Source: Sipunculus nudus
Lineage: Eukaryota; Annelida; Sipuncula; Golfingiida; Sipunculidae
Length of the DNA stretch: 64,000 nucleotides
Direction of reading: 5' to 3'
Assembly: GCA_026874595.1 (NCBI GenBank)
Contig: CM049321.1
Coordinates: 7,192,979-7,256,978, forward strand
Shown here piece after piece: positions 24,243 through 36,592 of this stretch (its first letter is position 1; every line of letters begins with the position of its first letter). The notes beneath the pieces were generated by a model. The model worked only from the letters and a program-made list of their open reading frames with translations, was not told the DNA's origin and did not search any database. A program made the translations under genes and the position numbers.

Positions 24243-25685
24243 TAGGGCCCTGCGCGAGCCCAAACCCGCCCCGCGGGCCCCCATGGGCCGACTTTCTCAT
24301 CATGTTGTGGGGCGTGGTGGGCCAAAAAAAAAATTACCTGCGGGGCAGGGCGGGGGCGGGTTGAAAGCTGTGATATGCGGATTTCTCGGGCCAAAAACAT
24401 GGTTATAGCGAATAGATGATTACATTTACTTAAGTATTGCAGGTCTCTTTATGTTACTTCGGTTATTCCATTTTCTGAATTATTATTCAGCACTTGTGAC
24501 ATATAAAATTCCTGAGTTTTGAGACAGATTAATATCTTTTTAGGACCACTGGTGATAATATTATACAAATGTACCTGGTAATAGTGTTGTATATTTAAAT
24601 AGCTCGGTAGGCTTGTACTTGTCGCCAGTCTCAGATATTACATAACATGGCTGAGGGTAGAGCACCAGGAGTATTGCCTGCACATGTGATCTTCTAAAAG
24701 TCGCTGCATAGGGTTGCATCTGACTCTGTCAACAGCTGGATATAGCTTAATCAATAGCTCACAAATGCGGAGGTGTGCTCATCATTGATGAGCTAAACAG
24801 CACTAGCTAGTTTAGATGAACGCATTGGTAAAGCAGAATGAGATAAAGAGCAAGATACTCCTTTGGGACAATGACAGTTTCAACCTCTGCAGTTTCATAG
24901 CCTTCTCCGTTTCAGTTAATTAGCTGATCGTCACTGAAAAGGATTAATCTCTTTGTCAAATAAAAGGTGCGAACTGGGGTGAACAAATGCTGTCCTCAAG
25001 CTAGTGCAGCTAGTGACCAGTTGTGTAACATACTACTCTTAAGTATTTGTACTAGGCATACATAATAGAAATTGATTGCTTTATGCTTGAGTTTTATTCT
25101 GTATTTCTGTAAATGGCAACATATGCATGGAAAATATGTTTAAACTTTAATTATGTAAATTATGTTAGCTAAATATTGAATATTTTGAATTTATAATAAC
25201 TTTAAATATTTAAAGGAAACACAAAGGCAGTATTTGATTAGTGTGTCTGACATATCCACTTACTGTACGGTAAATAATTAAATTTAGTAAAGTGGAAATT
25301 CTTAAAAATAAAAATGCTTATTCTGTGCCTGTGACACTCTGTTCTTACCAGCCTAAAAAAATGAAAAAGTCATACCATCAACATACATGGTAATGCTGGC
25401 TGCTTACAAAAGATGGTCTTTCATTATAATTAATATTATCATATAATTATGAAAATTTAGTCGGCTTCCTTTTTGGTTGTCCCTTATGTTTATCTGCGGG
25501 TTAAATGAGGGTGACTTTTTTGTAAAACTGCGGGGTGGGGCGGATGGGGCTGAAAGCTAAACTTGCGGGACGGGTGCATGGCAATTTATTTTTTATAGGT
25601 GCGGGGCGGGTTTTCAAAACTGCGGGGCAGGGCGGCCGCGGGCTGAAGTTTGTTGTGCAGGGCAGCTGCGGAAATGTTAAAAAAT
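24243..25685. mobile_element. Probable DNA transposon remnant with GC-rich subterminal repeats
   Basis: GC-rich blocks with repeated CCCGCCCCGC / TGCGGGGCGGG words occur at 24243-24390 and, inverted or repeated, at 25490-25680. The left begins TAGGGCCCTGCGCGAGCCC. The 1.1 kb between is AT-rich with no intact ORF. Such subterminal repeats suggest hAT-like ends; the exact ends and target duplication are not resolved. Confidence 0.4.
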
Positions 25686-26129
25686 AGTTTAGAGCGGGTG
25701 TGTGAGGTTCACTTCAGATATGACCACAGATTCTTGCGAGGATCGACTTAACCATTAGGTTACGTGTTATTCCTGATAATTATTTCACTTGCAGTAGCAA
25801 TAGGTAAATTTTGTAGTTGTGTAGTCAAGACGTATCTTAGATACTGACACTTCTGTGACCGCTATGATCGGACTTTAACACTTGTGTACTTATTATGCCT
25901 CTAAGAAAAAGCTAGCATTAAAAAGGCTTGAAAGATAAGCATGAATCATCTGTATATGTAACACATCCGATAAATGATCACGTGATCAAATTTCTCGGCC
26001 ACGTGATACAAAGCACGATAATGAAACACTCAACATACTTCAATAGATCTGTTGCATTATATATCATAAATTATACATATCATATACATTACTTAAACTC
26101 GCATCTTTGCAATATTATTCTTAAGTAAG

Positions 26130-26550
26130 CTTCTGTGGCTCAGGGGTAGAGCAAAGGAGTCAAATCTGGGAGATCGTGAGCTCGAATCTCAGCCGAGTCG
26201 GTGAGATTTTTTACGGTCGGCCCCCACCAAGACTAAGCACGCATCAGGCTGAATGGGAAGATGTACAAAACGGACGTGCTTCATTTACAAACGAGTGTGC
26301 CTTTCGGGGGTTCTTCGGTGGAATGACCGAGCAAAGGGAACGATTTTATACCCAGAGCCCACAGGCGCAGGAGTCACCTGGCCTTGTTACCACCAGAATA
26401 TAAAATGAGAGTAGGCGTGTGATACTGCCTTGTTGAGTAGTCCGAAGCCGGAATGGAATTCTGCAGATGTACCTGTACTTAGATAGGCAAGCATTAAAAA
26501 TGGAGGCGACAACCTCTAAACAAAAAAGTGAAAAAAAATTGTGTCGCATT
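26130..26550 (+). mobile_element. tRNA-derived SINE
   Basis: The head has a good pol III A box (TGGCTCAGGGGTAGAGC, 26136-26152) and a B box-like GAGCTCGAATCTC (26178-26190) at tRNA spacing. The acceptor stem does not pair, so it is not a functional tRNA. The body ends in an A-rich stretch near 26520-26540. Confidence 0.6.
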
Positions 26551-27005
26551 TACTAATCTGTAGAGCGTTGAGATCAGCAAGACGAACATCATATATGGAA
26601 AGGAAGTTCATGATTAACCCTTAGGGCCGCATATGCTATGCTTTGTCCATTTAAGTTTAAACATAATCAGGCTTGTTGCGTCCTTGAAAAAGTGGAGGGA
26701 GGAATCAGTTTGTTTAAACCAGTGTTGGCTGGGCAAATGTTTGTATACCATACAGACAATGTGAAATCTGTCATTTTCGCTCATAGGAAAAAGGTTACGT
26801 TTTGTGCCCTGTTATTTTGAGAAAATTGCTTTTGTTCCATAACTCAACATGAATAAGTCAAGAGTATATTTATATTACTTTAACCTTAACAAGTTTGCGG
26901 CGGAGGGAAATCTGATAATAAAGTACGGGCACAAAATTGACTAACTTATTTGTCAGGTATACCTTTGCATGTGTACAAGGATCTATTATCTCTCGATCTT
27001 GTGCT

Positions 27006-27007
<2 letters not shown>

Positions 27008-27044
<37 letters not shown>
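27008..27044. repeat. (TA)n microsatellite
   Basis: About 18 TA units. Confidence 0.95.
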
Positions 27045-27045
<1 letters not shown>

Positions 27046-27623
27046 CATTAGGCGGTCATAAAACAAATATGAACAAGTCACATGGATAAGATGCCCATAC
27101 ATACGTTTACCTCCCAAGAAGGTCAGCCATGAGGATCAGTGACACTCGGCGAGGCCGATGAATCAGGAAATGGTTATTATCATGGGCGTCAACACAGGGG
27201 AGATGGGGGTATACCCCCCCCCCTCATATTTTTACAAGGGGATGATCAATGTAATCATCCCCCCTCTCACCTCCGATTTAGATAATAATATTTATAAATT
27301 CGAAATGAAATATAGTAATAATTAGAATGATTGACTTTGGTTCCATTTCTGAGTCAACAATGAAATATTACATATTTAAATATGGTTTAGAATTAACATA
27401 CACTGGAAACATAATACCCTATTTTTTATTAACCTGAATTAGATAAATTGAAGATAAATGGAGGCCACTGGACTTATTATAATACTTTAGAGACCAATTA
27501 GTGGGGATAACAAAATAGTACTGATGTCGATTTTGAGGTATTCATCATTGAAATGACACCACAAGACGACCTGGATTAAGAAAAATGGTCGTTATTCTGG
27601 GTTTGTCGGCAGGCGGGATTTCA

Positions 27624-27624
<1 letters not shown>

Positions 27625-27689
<65 letters not shown>

Positions 27690-27703
27690 TTATTTATTTA
27701 TTT
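27625..27703. repeat. (TA)n then (TTTA)n
   Basis: About 30 TA units changing to four TTTA units. Confidence 0.95.
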
Positions 27704-27759
27704 ATGAGCCCACAAGACAACAGTGAGTCAAATACATATGATTCGTACAGAGTAAAGGG

Positions 27760-28030
27760 GCCAGAGGTCGTTTCTATTCAAAATTAACCTCTTTCTGATA
27801 AGTAGTGTGGGACAGCATTGACTACATACTTCGATCGTTTACATTTCAAGGATACACTTTCTGAACAAATTCTATATTCTCATGCTTGCGAAATATTACT
27901 TATTCCAAGAATTCCTTGCCACAAAAAACAACTACGTGTATGTATTTTGCCTTGAAATAATTCTTAGCCAACATATTTGAATGGACGTCTTTACCTTCTG
28001 CACTACATTTAGACCTATAGTCCAGCAGTT
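27760..28030 (-). repeat. Dispersed repeat family R2, copy 1
   Basis: The reverse complement aligns along its length with 41195-41500, including TCAAATATGTTGG, TTTCAAGGCAAA, ATAAGTAATATTT and GTGTATCCTTGAAATGTAA. No ORF and no obvious tRNA head. Confidence 0.65.
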
Positions 28031-28629
28031 AAGATTAAAATTGTGAAAAAAATTAAAGAAGCATGAAACTTGGCATAGTAGTTGTTCAGACCATACTCAG
28101 TAGTTTTAGATATGGGCCCCATTCACTCTATATCTTGGTTAAAATCCATGATGGCTGCCAAGATGACTGCCGGATTCTGAATTATATAAATAAAACCCGT
28201 TTCATTTATAATAGAATGCAATGCATGTGCACTATTTCTATGTTTTTGGGGTCGGAAAATTCGTATTCATATATGTATAATGATTCTGTAAATAAATTCT
28301 GGTTTTGTTACATATTGAAATTACGCTAAGTGGCATTTGTTTACAAATAAATCGAACAGTAAGTTTTAGTTGTTGAGTTCTGCACAGTAGTTGCATATTT
28401 TTGATCGTAATAAAACGAACGTGTCATTTGCTGGGAAAGGTTTGTTCGTAAACACCAGTCATTCGGACATTTGAAACCTAAATACATGTAATTTATTTAG
28501 TGCAATTGGGAAATATCATATGCATATATCCATCTGTGCTGATACTTAATATACATATTTATTTTAAGTATTGATCGAGACCTATGTCTCTTTCAAAGTA
28601 ATAAATATTCCTATAGAGTGAGTTGTAGT

Positions 28630-28980
28630 GGCCCATCCAAAGTCGGTTCCTTTCTCAGTGTACTCCGAGTTCCTCCACCCCTATATACTACTAAACGCCA
28701 CCATCCGACCTATAGAGAGTGGCTCGTAACAATAATTATAACTAATTGTACAATCCATATCAAATATATATATATATGTAAATAAATTAACCAGCAGAAG
28801 CGCCCACCCCCTCCCTTTTTTCACCCAAAGCTACCTTTTTAAGGGGTTTTCAGACGTAATTTAGCGGCCTGGAACCCCCCACCCCCACCCCTTTTCGGAG
28901 TTGATGACCTTTTTTCTATTTTCATTAGTCCTCCTGCGTTGAAACCCCCCCCCCCCCCTTTCCTAAATCCTGGATCGCCC
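28630..28980 (-). repeat. Dispersed repeats with poly-C tracts
   Basis: Around 28630-28730 the minus strand shares GGATGGTGGCGTT and GGGCCACTAC with the plus strand at 31708-31820. The part 28790-28980 shares CATTAGTCCTCCTG, poly-C and ATCCTGGATC with 57841-57995. These are fragments of at least two families carrying long C runs. Confidence 0.5.
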
Positions 28981-28989
28981 CGACCAGTC

Positions 28990-30265
28990 CATACAAAATA
29001 AAATTTATCTTGCTTATAATATTAAAGGTCCCAATCACCTATAAAGCATGTTGAATTAACACGAAAATATCTTCCTACCTTTTACAAAAATTGTACCTGC
29101 CAAAATATGGCCCTGAAACCGTTTGCTTACTCCTGTAAACTAGTGTTGAAAACAGTGCACCGGGCGCGATCACAGAATTTAACATAAATAGCGCGTGTAT
29201 CGCTCGGGCAAACACGTGTCAATTAGGAGATGCTCTTGACGATGAGATTGACTTGGCACAAAACATGAAATACATGTTCCTGTTGGCTGAAACTTCGCGT
29301 GTTGCGGCTGACAATCGGGCCTCCAGTAACACGATATTAAATTTCACAATCAACTAAACATTCATGTTAACCTTTGTGAGTGCAATTAGGAAACATCAAA
29401 TAGCGGTGGTAACACTTATTATGCATTAACTGGATACATGTATTAGAACATCATGTCTGTTTCAAAGGGAAGACTTTTATTAATAATTTATTTAGACTGC
29501 GTACATGACGGGATCCGCATATAAGTAGAACACACACGTGTTTGCTCTATAGATTCTATGTTTCTTTTGCCATGAGGTGATGGTTTCCTGGCTGTATGCA
29601 GGCATGTAGACAGAAACCACAAATATTTAGAGGCGCACAACATGTTGCTGTAGGTTACCTTTGTACTATGGTGATAAATGCATGACATAATCAACATACA
29701 TGAAAATACCTTTTGCGGATTGTTAATTTGGTGGTTTGATGATTGATGTAGACTTCAGGCTGTATGCTCACATGAAAGAGTTTACAGGTGTCAGTAAAAT
29801 ATCACCTTTTGCTGTGATGCTATTTTGTGATATAAAACTTTTCCTTACCAACGAGTCTGGGTTCTTTTTGGATAATGTGTTGGCGTCCATAATATACGTT
29901 ATGCACATTTGTGGTACATGCATGTATTTTTAGCAATATCTACCATATGTATCAAAATTCAGGAGTCGGTGCTGCCAGTTTTCAAGAAAGCTGATCTTTC
30001 CCGGATGTATACTAAGAGAAAGGAAAAGAAAGGCGCAAGATGGAAAGTCGAATTCACACCGCAAGGTTGACAAATAAAATACTGTCTCAGGTTCCAGACA
30101 TGCATCCTATCTTCACCATCTTGCTTACATAGAAATTCAGTACACACTTGGTTTGTGTTTTTATTGACTTAATAGAACGTTTTATTAAACGTTTCCGTGC
30201 TTTCAGCTTCATTGTTCTAGCAACCTTTGTAAAGTTATATACCTGAATATTTTTACTGAATATGA
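28990..30265. other. No gene recognised
   Basis: Mixed AT-rich sequence without supported exons or repeats. Confidence 0.4.
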
Positions 30266-30275
30266 TCATTACTGA

Positions 30276-30414
30276 AAAAGGCTAGGTATCGCTTACAAAT
30301 TTGGTTTTGCAATATATTGCGATATGTGGTAGCGCATTGCGATACGTATAACGCGATATTTACATTATTTTAAATTAATAGGAATATTATTTATACATAT
30401 ATATTTATAAAACA

Positions 30415-30466
<52 letters not shown>

Positions 30467-30893
30467 TATAATGAAGGTAGGGAGTAAGAGTGACGCCTTG
30501 GGCCTTTTAAATAAGCTAACTGACCTGTTATTTACTTACTTTTCTAAAAGGCATAACTCTTACTCTAACTTCCCTTCGACTACAGACTACACCATTAATT
30601 GACACGTGATTTTTAAGCGGCTATCATAAGTAAAGGGAGAGAACATTAATGAATGCCTAATTATTATGACAGTGTTCAGCACTTCTTTCTTTATCGAAAC
30701 ATATCGATATTTGAAAACTGTATTGCGATACGAAGTATTTAAATCACCGTATCGCGATATAGTGATAAAATGATAAAATCGCGCAGCTCTACAAAATATT
30801 GGGACATCGATATTTGAAAACTGTATCACGATACGCAATATACGATTTACCGTATCGTGATATAGCGATATATCGATAAAAACACGCAGCCCT
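30276..30893. mobile_element. hAT-like non-autonomous element with 8-bp target duplication
   Basis: Flanked by ATTACTGA at 30268-30275 and again at 30894-30901. The ends are AGGCTAGGTATCGC and, inverted, AGGGCTGCGTG. Multiple ATCGATATTTGAAAACTGTAT and CGTATCGTGATATAGCGAT repeats fill the right half in both orientations. It contains (TA)n at 30418-30471. An 8-bp duplication is typical of hAT elements. No transposase. Confidence 0.65.
30418..30471. repeat. (TA)n microsatellite
   Basis: About 25 TA units inside the hAT-like element. Confidence 0.95.
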
Positions 30894-31707
30894 ATTACTG
30901 ACAAGAACAGTTTATTGCATTAAATTTTGTAATATTGCCAGCATTGTTAATGTAACCTATGTCTGAATATTTTCCTTTAAATTTGGCAGGACAAGAGCGT
31001 TTTTTTTCTTGTGAAATATGCACAACAACAGCTAACTAGCAGTGCAGAGCTCTGTGCTATCTTCAGTATGTGCACATGGTGATAAATTGTTTCAAATAAA
31101 TGTAGTAAATATTTCTTATTTCTTATCAAACTTGGAAGTACTACTTTATGAAAAGTTTGCACTGTGTAAGCAAATGAAGTATTTTAAGACAAGAACGGAA
31201 AATTCAATTCTGTTATGCCGTTCACCACACCTCAAATATAGCATTTACAGGGTTAGGACCTCCCCTTAGTCCCCTGTTGTAGGTCTCCGGTTCGAATCCC
31301 GTCGATTTCTTCATTGTATAACAGTGAAATCTCCCCAGAAACCAAGAGACTGCCTCTAATGTCGTAACGACAGGTTTGGATTTCTTTCAAATGATATACC
31401 GTCTTTATTGTATAATTCTAATTCAAAAGAAAGTGATACCAACAGGCCGATCCTTTAGAAGGAAAGCGCAACATTCAACATAAGGTTGTGAGCCTCTAAA
31501 AATGTAGTGATTCTTTCTTCATGCAAGCAAATAGTTTGAGAACTACACCATCGCCTAATTGAATCTTGAATCTATACACCTGACAGATGTGAGCTCTTAA
31601 AGGGTGTGTATCCTGTCATACACGCATTCAGTCTGAAATAAAACTTATAAAGAAATAATATTTATTTTGCATGAATTGAACAACTATTTATAATAACCAA
31701 TACAAGG

Positions 31708-31820
31708 CACCCTCCAAGGAGCGGATGGTGGCGTTCGGTTGGGGGGGGGGGGGGGGGCGGTGATATCAGAAGACACAGAGTAAACCGCGGACCCAATACG
31801 GGCCACTACGACTAACTGTA
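31708..31820 (+). repeat. Dispersed repeat with 17-G tract
   Basis: GCGGATGGTGGCGTT, then about 17 G at 31741-31757, then GGGCCACTACGAC. It is related to the minus strand at 28630-28730. Confidence 0.5.
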
Positions 31821-31829
31821 ATAGCAACA

Positions 31830-32590
31830 TCGGTTATAGAACCGTGCTCGACAGTAGAGAGAGCCGAGCATGTTACAATTCGACTGTCCTTTCATTATGT
31901 TGAAAGCGACATAGTGTTCATGAACTTATTTTAAGAATTTTAAATATATTTAATTTCACAACAATATTAAACAAATAATTATAAAGTTCAATGTGTTGGA
32001 AAAAAACGGTAATTTTAGCACAATGTTAATTCCAACAAAACCAAATTTATTCACAGAGTCATTTTACTGACTTGAACCCTAATAAATTAATTTCTCAACC
32101 CCAAGAAATAGACACATTGCACTAGCAATACTTAATAGGACACATACACCCGGATGTATTGGCATTTTTAGATTTTGATCTGGATCAGGTATGTCCCGCT
32201 TGGCCCAATATCTGAAAATAGTACGGTCTGGACAGATAATTATGTCAAGTTCCATTCTTCTTTCATCTTTTGCACAAATTTTCTAAATATGCAGTTTCAT
32301 CCCTGGAATAATGGAAATATTATCAAAATCGTGATAAAAAAACAGACAACAGTACCTGGAGAGGTTTGAAACCAAAACAAATAACATAGAAATAGAGTAC
32401 TTGCAATGCTTTCTATAGATACATTATAAGTTTTATCTGGTGGCAATCTTGCGGGCATCTTGGAAGTTTGGACAAAATAATATATTTTCAGCTGTGCCCC
32501 ATGTCTGAAATTCATATTTAAGCTCCAAAGAACACTTTTGTCAACTTTGGCGATTCTTTCTTTTTTGCACAATTCCCCCAAATCTGGAAG
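31830..32590. other. No gene recognised
   Basis: AT-rich with no supported exon. Short words in 32400-32580 resemble the repeat text near 28050-28200 but too weakly to define a family. Confidence 0.4.
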
Positions 32591-32594
32591 CTAA

Positions 32595-32730
32595 ACCACT
32601 GGACTACTACGCAACTTGCGTATGTAGAAGCCGCGGTACATTGTGGCCATTTTGTGGGGGTCAGATTGTGACGCCCATAGTCTTCAACAGCAGAGTAATA
32701 CTATTGCGCAGCAAGGCCACTGTTCACTCC
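32595..32730 (-). repeat. Dispersed repeat family R2, partial copy
   Basis: The reverse complement shares TACTCTGCTGTT, CTGACCCCCACAA and the TACATACGCA block with 41120-41200, the left part of the R2 family. Confidence 0.5.
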
Positions 32731-33734
32731 TGCTTTGATTGGATGGATTGACAGTAGCTACACTGTCGCCCCCTGTCGACAGTTATGTTAAACACGACGA
32801 TGAACGATGACGGCTTGATAAACAACAAAGCCAGTATTGATTTCTGCTTGTGGAGTAAAAGAACTTTGATAGGTTATTTTTTTAGCATCCTGATGATTCA
32901 GTATATCTGGTCAGCCCTGAAACAGTATGAGCAGCTTTTCATTGACGAAAAAACTTTCAATTAGAAATCTGCATTTTAAGGAATAGAAGCTTCCGCAATG
33001 TGGGCATTTAGTTATTTAGCTTATTTTCGAAGGTTCATTCGAGCATAAGTTACTGTGGATTCGTGAATATCCCAAGATGACGTTTCTGAATCCGGGTCAT
33101 GTGCCGAACCACGCTGAGATCTGATAGGGTCTTCTTGGACCATTCCCGAAATGCCGTGAGATTGCTATCATGATGGCATGAGTTAAATTATGAACAAATA
33201 AATACACAAACAGACACACACGAACGTGAATGAGAGCATATACCCTCCTATCTGAGACAAAAAATCCCTGTAAACTGTAGGTGTAAGGAATTTTATAACT
33301 GTGATTTACTAAGGCGCGATTCCCCACTGCCATTAACACAGGTAGTTCTTAAGATTGCGGTTGATCAGCACTCCTCCAACCTAGGAACCAGGATACGATT
33401 GTATGAGTCAGCGTATATCTGAACCCACCCACATGAATAGTGCTTACTTAGAACGGTATAGATGTAACCATACTGAGAGTACGTGAACCGATAAAATTCC
33501 TCGAATAATGATGTCAACCTGGCGACATCTGAGGAAGTCTAAATAGGATACGTGTGCTTCATAGCATGCCATATTCCGAGAATCTTGACAGATTTAGGTA
33601 TGTTTTTACACCTTGATGTTAAACAAGTTTAAAAGCATTAATACCGTCATATGATATCGTTGTCTACCCCCCCCCCCCCCCGCTTATCTTTTCATTTACC
33701 AAATAGCTAGGACTTGCTGGTGTATTAGCGCGTC

Positions 33735-33772
<38 letters not shown>

Positions 33773-34985
33773 ATATTTAGAGAGAGAGAGAGATGTAGGA
33801 ATAGCTTTACTGTTTCATTGTATTGTATATGGATTACGAATGCACAGAAAAGTCGATTCACTTGGTCTGGCGACTCCTATCGGGAGTGAACCAACATCTC
33901 GGTGTATTCATGTTCCATTTATATACTTGTGCGGGGTCTGTGTGTGCGTGTGTGTGTAATATATGTTACAGTCAATGTGTAAAATCAGTCAATTTGTACA
34001 TTGCCTAAGATTTTCAGAACAATATACAAATTGCCTGGTTCACTCAGATAGTCAATAAACTGAACAAAATGTCAAGCACTTTACAAAATGACTGACAATT
34101 TTATTTAACAGATTGATTGAATTTACATAAAATCGTTATTTGTTTGGCATATTATTATTATAATTATTATTAATAATAATATTATTATTATTGTCACGTG
34201 TAAAAGACATTATAACATATTGTACCTTATTTCTGTTGAGTAAACAGTATGCTAATCTTATCTTTCTAAAGCCAATATCAAGCATACTGATAAGATATAA
34301 AATCTATAACACAGTGTAGATGTATGACTACCTAGATATCCCAAAAAAGATAACATAAACTTTAACATGTTGTACCAGTGTAACACTCCAAGAATTTTTG
34401 TTTACCTCGTCAGCTGCTGAACAAATGGTTCCTCTGTAACCTATGAATAGGACCGTCTCCACAAAATGGTTCCTTTATTACCTACAATTAGGGCCTCTAC
34501 ATGGGGGGAAAAGGATCGCCTTATGTCATACTGATATGTAATCCATTGAATTAAAATTATATCATGGTGATCCAGATTACCTCTAAAATATAATTTATTG
34601 TTCTCTGGATGTTACCATAAGCCTTCATAAAATTAAATCATATTCCCATCTTAAAGGCAAATCAATGAACTGAGGGAAAAACACACCTGCCTGACTGACC
34701 TCCACGACTGAGTGATCAGAGGTTCCTACAAAACAGGGAGAAGGAACAGCACAGAAGAAACACAGCAGAAACACTGGTTGGAAGCTTGAAACATTTTTTT
34801 TTAAATTTGGTAAATTTGGCGGACAGCCACATGGTGGAGTGTGCGCGTTATGTTTGTTTTGGGTCACTGATCGAGCCTGGTGCCAGATAACTCCACTTGT
34901 TTACATGAGTTAGCAAATGGTTATATCACGCAATATTGACAGATATTATAATATTTTAATGAGATTCTGTTAATTTTTTAACATG
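32730..34985. other. No gene recognised; simple repeats
   Basis: A 15-C tract lies at 33667-33681, (TA)n at 33738-33768 and (GA)n at 33779-33792. Two ~45-bp imperfect copies containing AAATGGTTCCT lie at about 34424-34500. Confidence 0.45.
33738..33792. repeat. (TA)n and (GA)n
   Basis: About 13 TA units, a short interruption, then seven GA units. Confidence 0.9.
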
Positions 34986-35019
34986 TCTGGCATGTGAAAT
35001 GGTCCTTTAAGTATAATTC

Positions 35020-35290
35020 AAATGGACGCTTTCGGTGATTTGAGATTAAACTGTACTATGATAATATGTCACATGCGGTCATGGATTCGAATCCTGCAGG
35101 CTCTCACTTCTAAACTTAGACCCCTAAGCAAGGTCTAAGCCGCAAAAGTGCTTATGTCCACCAAGCATTACAAATGGGTACCGGATTAAGTGCCATCTGC
35201 GTATTGCGAGCCCTAAAAAACCCCTGTGTGGGCTCTGTACATAGCGTCTACAGGGAGCTAAACCGGGAAGTTAAATTGTTAACTCTTCTG
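35020..35290 (+). mobile_element. Probable tRNA-derived SINE
   Basis: A B box-like GGATTCGAATCC at 35083-35094 is followed by a body with GGTACCGGATTAAGTGCCAT and CCCTGTGTGGGCTCTGTACA, which reads like a molluscan SINE body. The A box is poorly preserved. Confidence 0.4.
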
Positions 35291-35299
35291 AGCCAGTTA

Positions 35300-36450
35300 T
35301 TGGGAAGGAGCCTAAAAATCTGCAATTTATACGATAACTTTGCTGATAATAGTGGAGTCAAGTTTGGCTTGCTACTAAAACTAAGTAGAATTTTTTTATA
35401 AATCAGTATTATAATTCACATCCGTATTAGTATCTTTTTTAAACTTTTCAATTACAGGATGTAAAATATATGAGAAAATATATGAAATAACTAAGATGTT
35501 ATTGTAATGTGTATTATTTTTTTAATACTCTTTTTGCGTTTAAGTGAATTTGTCAAATAAATTTACTAATTTTCAGTCACTTTTTAAGTAAAAAAACTTG
35601 TTAACAATTCATACATTTATATATTTACCTGATTATATTATTTATTATCGTCATAAATAATCGTTTTATTATAACTTCAGTCACTACTGTGAAATCCAGG
35701 AACAAGTTGCGTACGTGGCGCGCCACACACACACACACACCGAAGTCTTTGTTTGTTTGCCTCTGTTTACGATGTATACTTTCTTATGTTTAATTCCGTA
35801 TTTCTGTTGAACTATTGTCACTATATGAAAAAAAAAACATCTTCAGTTTGGCTCCATCTTTCTTTCTTGCTAAAACATTCCAGATCAAACTTTGTATAAA
35901 GAAGGGGGTTGTTGGGCTCTGATCCTCAGAGATAAGCAAACAAAAAATGCCTTAAAAAAAGTTAAAATCACAATTTAACAATCATTTTACTTATATTTGT
36001 ATAAGTATGAGTGAAATAGGTATATTCCACTATGTTTGGAGCCCTCTAGGGAAAACTTAAAAAGCCCCCACCCCCGCTGAATCCGGCGTTGACAAACTAC
36101 CTTTCCATGGAAGAGGATCCATCCCCCCCCCCCCACACACACACACACATATATATATGTATTAACCTTACAGTTACACCTAGGGCCTATGTCCGCCTTT
36201 GGCGCAAATCCAACCCAGTACACTTTAAACATCTCCACGAGCCTTATTCCAATGAAGCTTCTGAATGTATAGTTAATTTAAGGCGGAAATATTGCTGTTC
36301 CGCTTGAGAAGGCATGAATACTGCGACGAACATGACTTTTGGAGATGGTACCGCCTGGAGCCAAATATTTCGTTACGGGCCACTTCCATCATTTATAATG
36401 ACCTCTCACATGACCAACAGGACCTTTACGCTCGAGACTCCTTGGTATGT
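35300..36450. other. No gene recognised
   Basis: AT-rich with (CA)n at 35725-35740 and poly-C/(CA)n at 36123-36148. The stretch 36180-36450 is less AT-rich and directly upstream of the sPLA2 gene A promoter; no family signature is seen. Confidence 0.4.
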
Positions 36451-36459
36451 GCTGTTTGC

Positions 36460-36468
36460 TATATATAC
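36460..36468 (+). promoter_or_regulatory. Possible TATA box of sPLA2 gene A
   Basis: TATATATA about 85 bp before the ATG, a spacing similar to gene B. The AT-rich background makes this only suggestive. Confidence 0.35.
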
Positions 36469-36546
36469 ATGGCTTACTTAAAATATTAAAATGTACAACA
36501 GCGTGTGCTTGATTTCAGATTTCATGAAATTCTCTTCTAGGTGAAC

Positions 36547-36592
36547 ATGGCTGCCATTAGACTGGTCGCTTTAATTGTCATTTCTGGTGCAG
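36547..36592 (+). CDS. sPLA2-A exon 1: signal peptide
   Basis: It encodes MAAIRLVALIVISGA; the donor is GCAG|GTGAGT, phase 1. Confidence 0.8.

Noticed and set aside
31241-31330. tRNA gene suggested by a perfect B box GGTTCGAATCCC at 31289-31300
   Set aside because: No A box at the right spacing and no acceptor stem. At most a SINE fragment.
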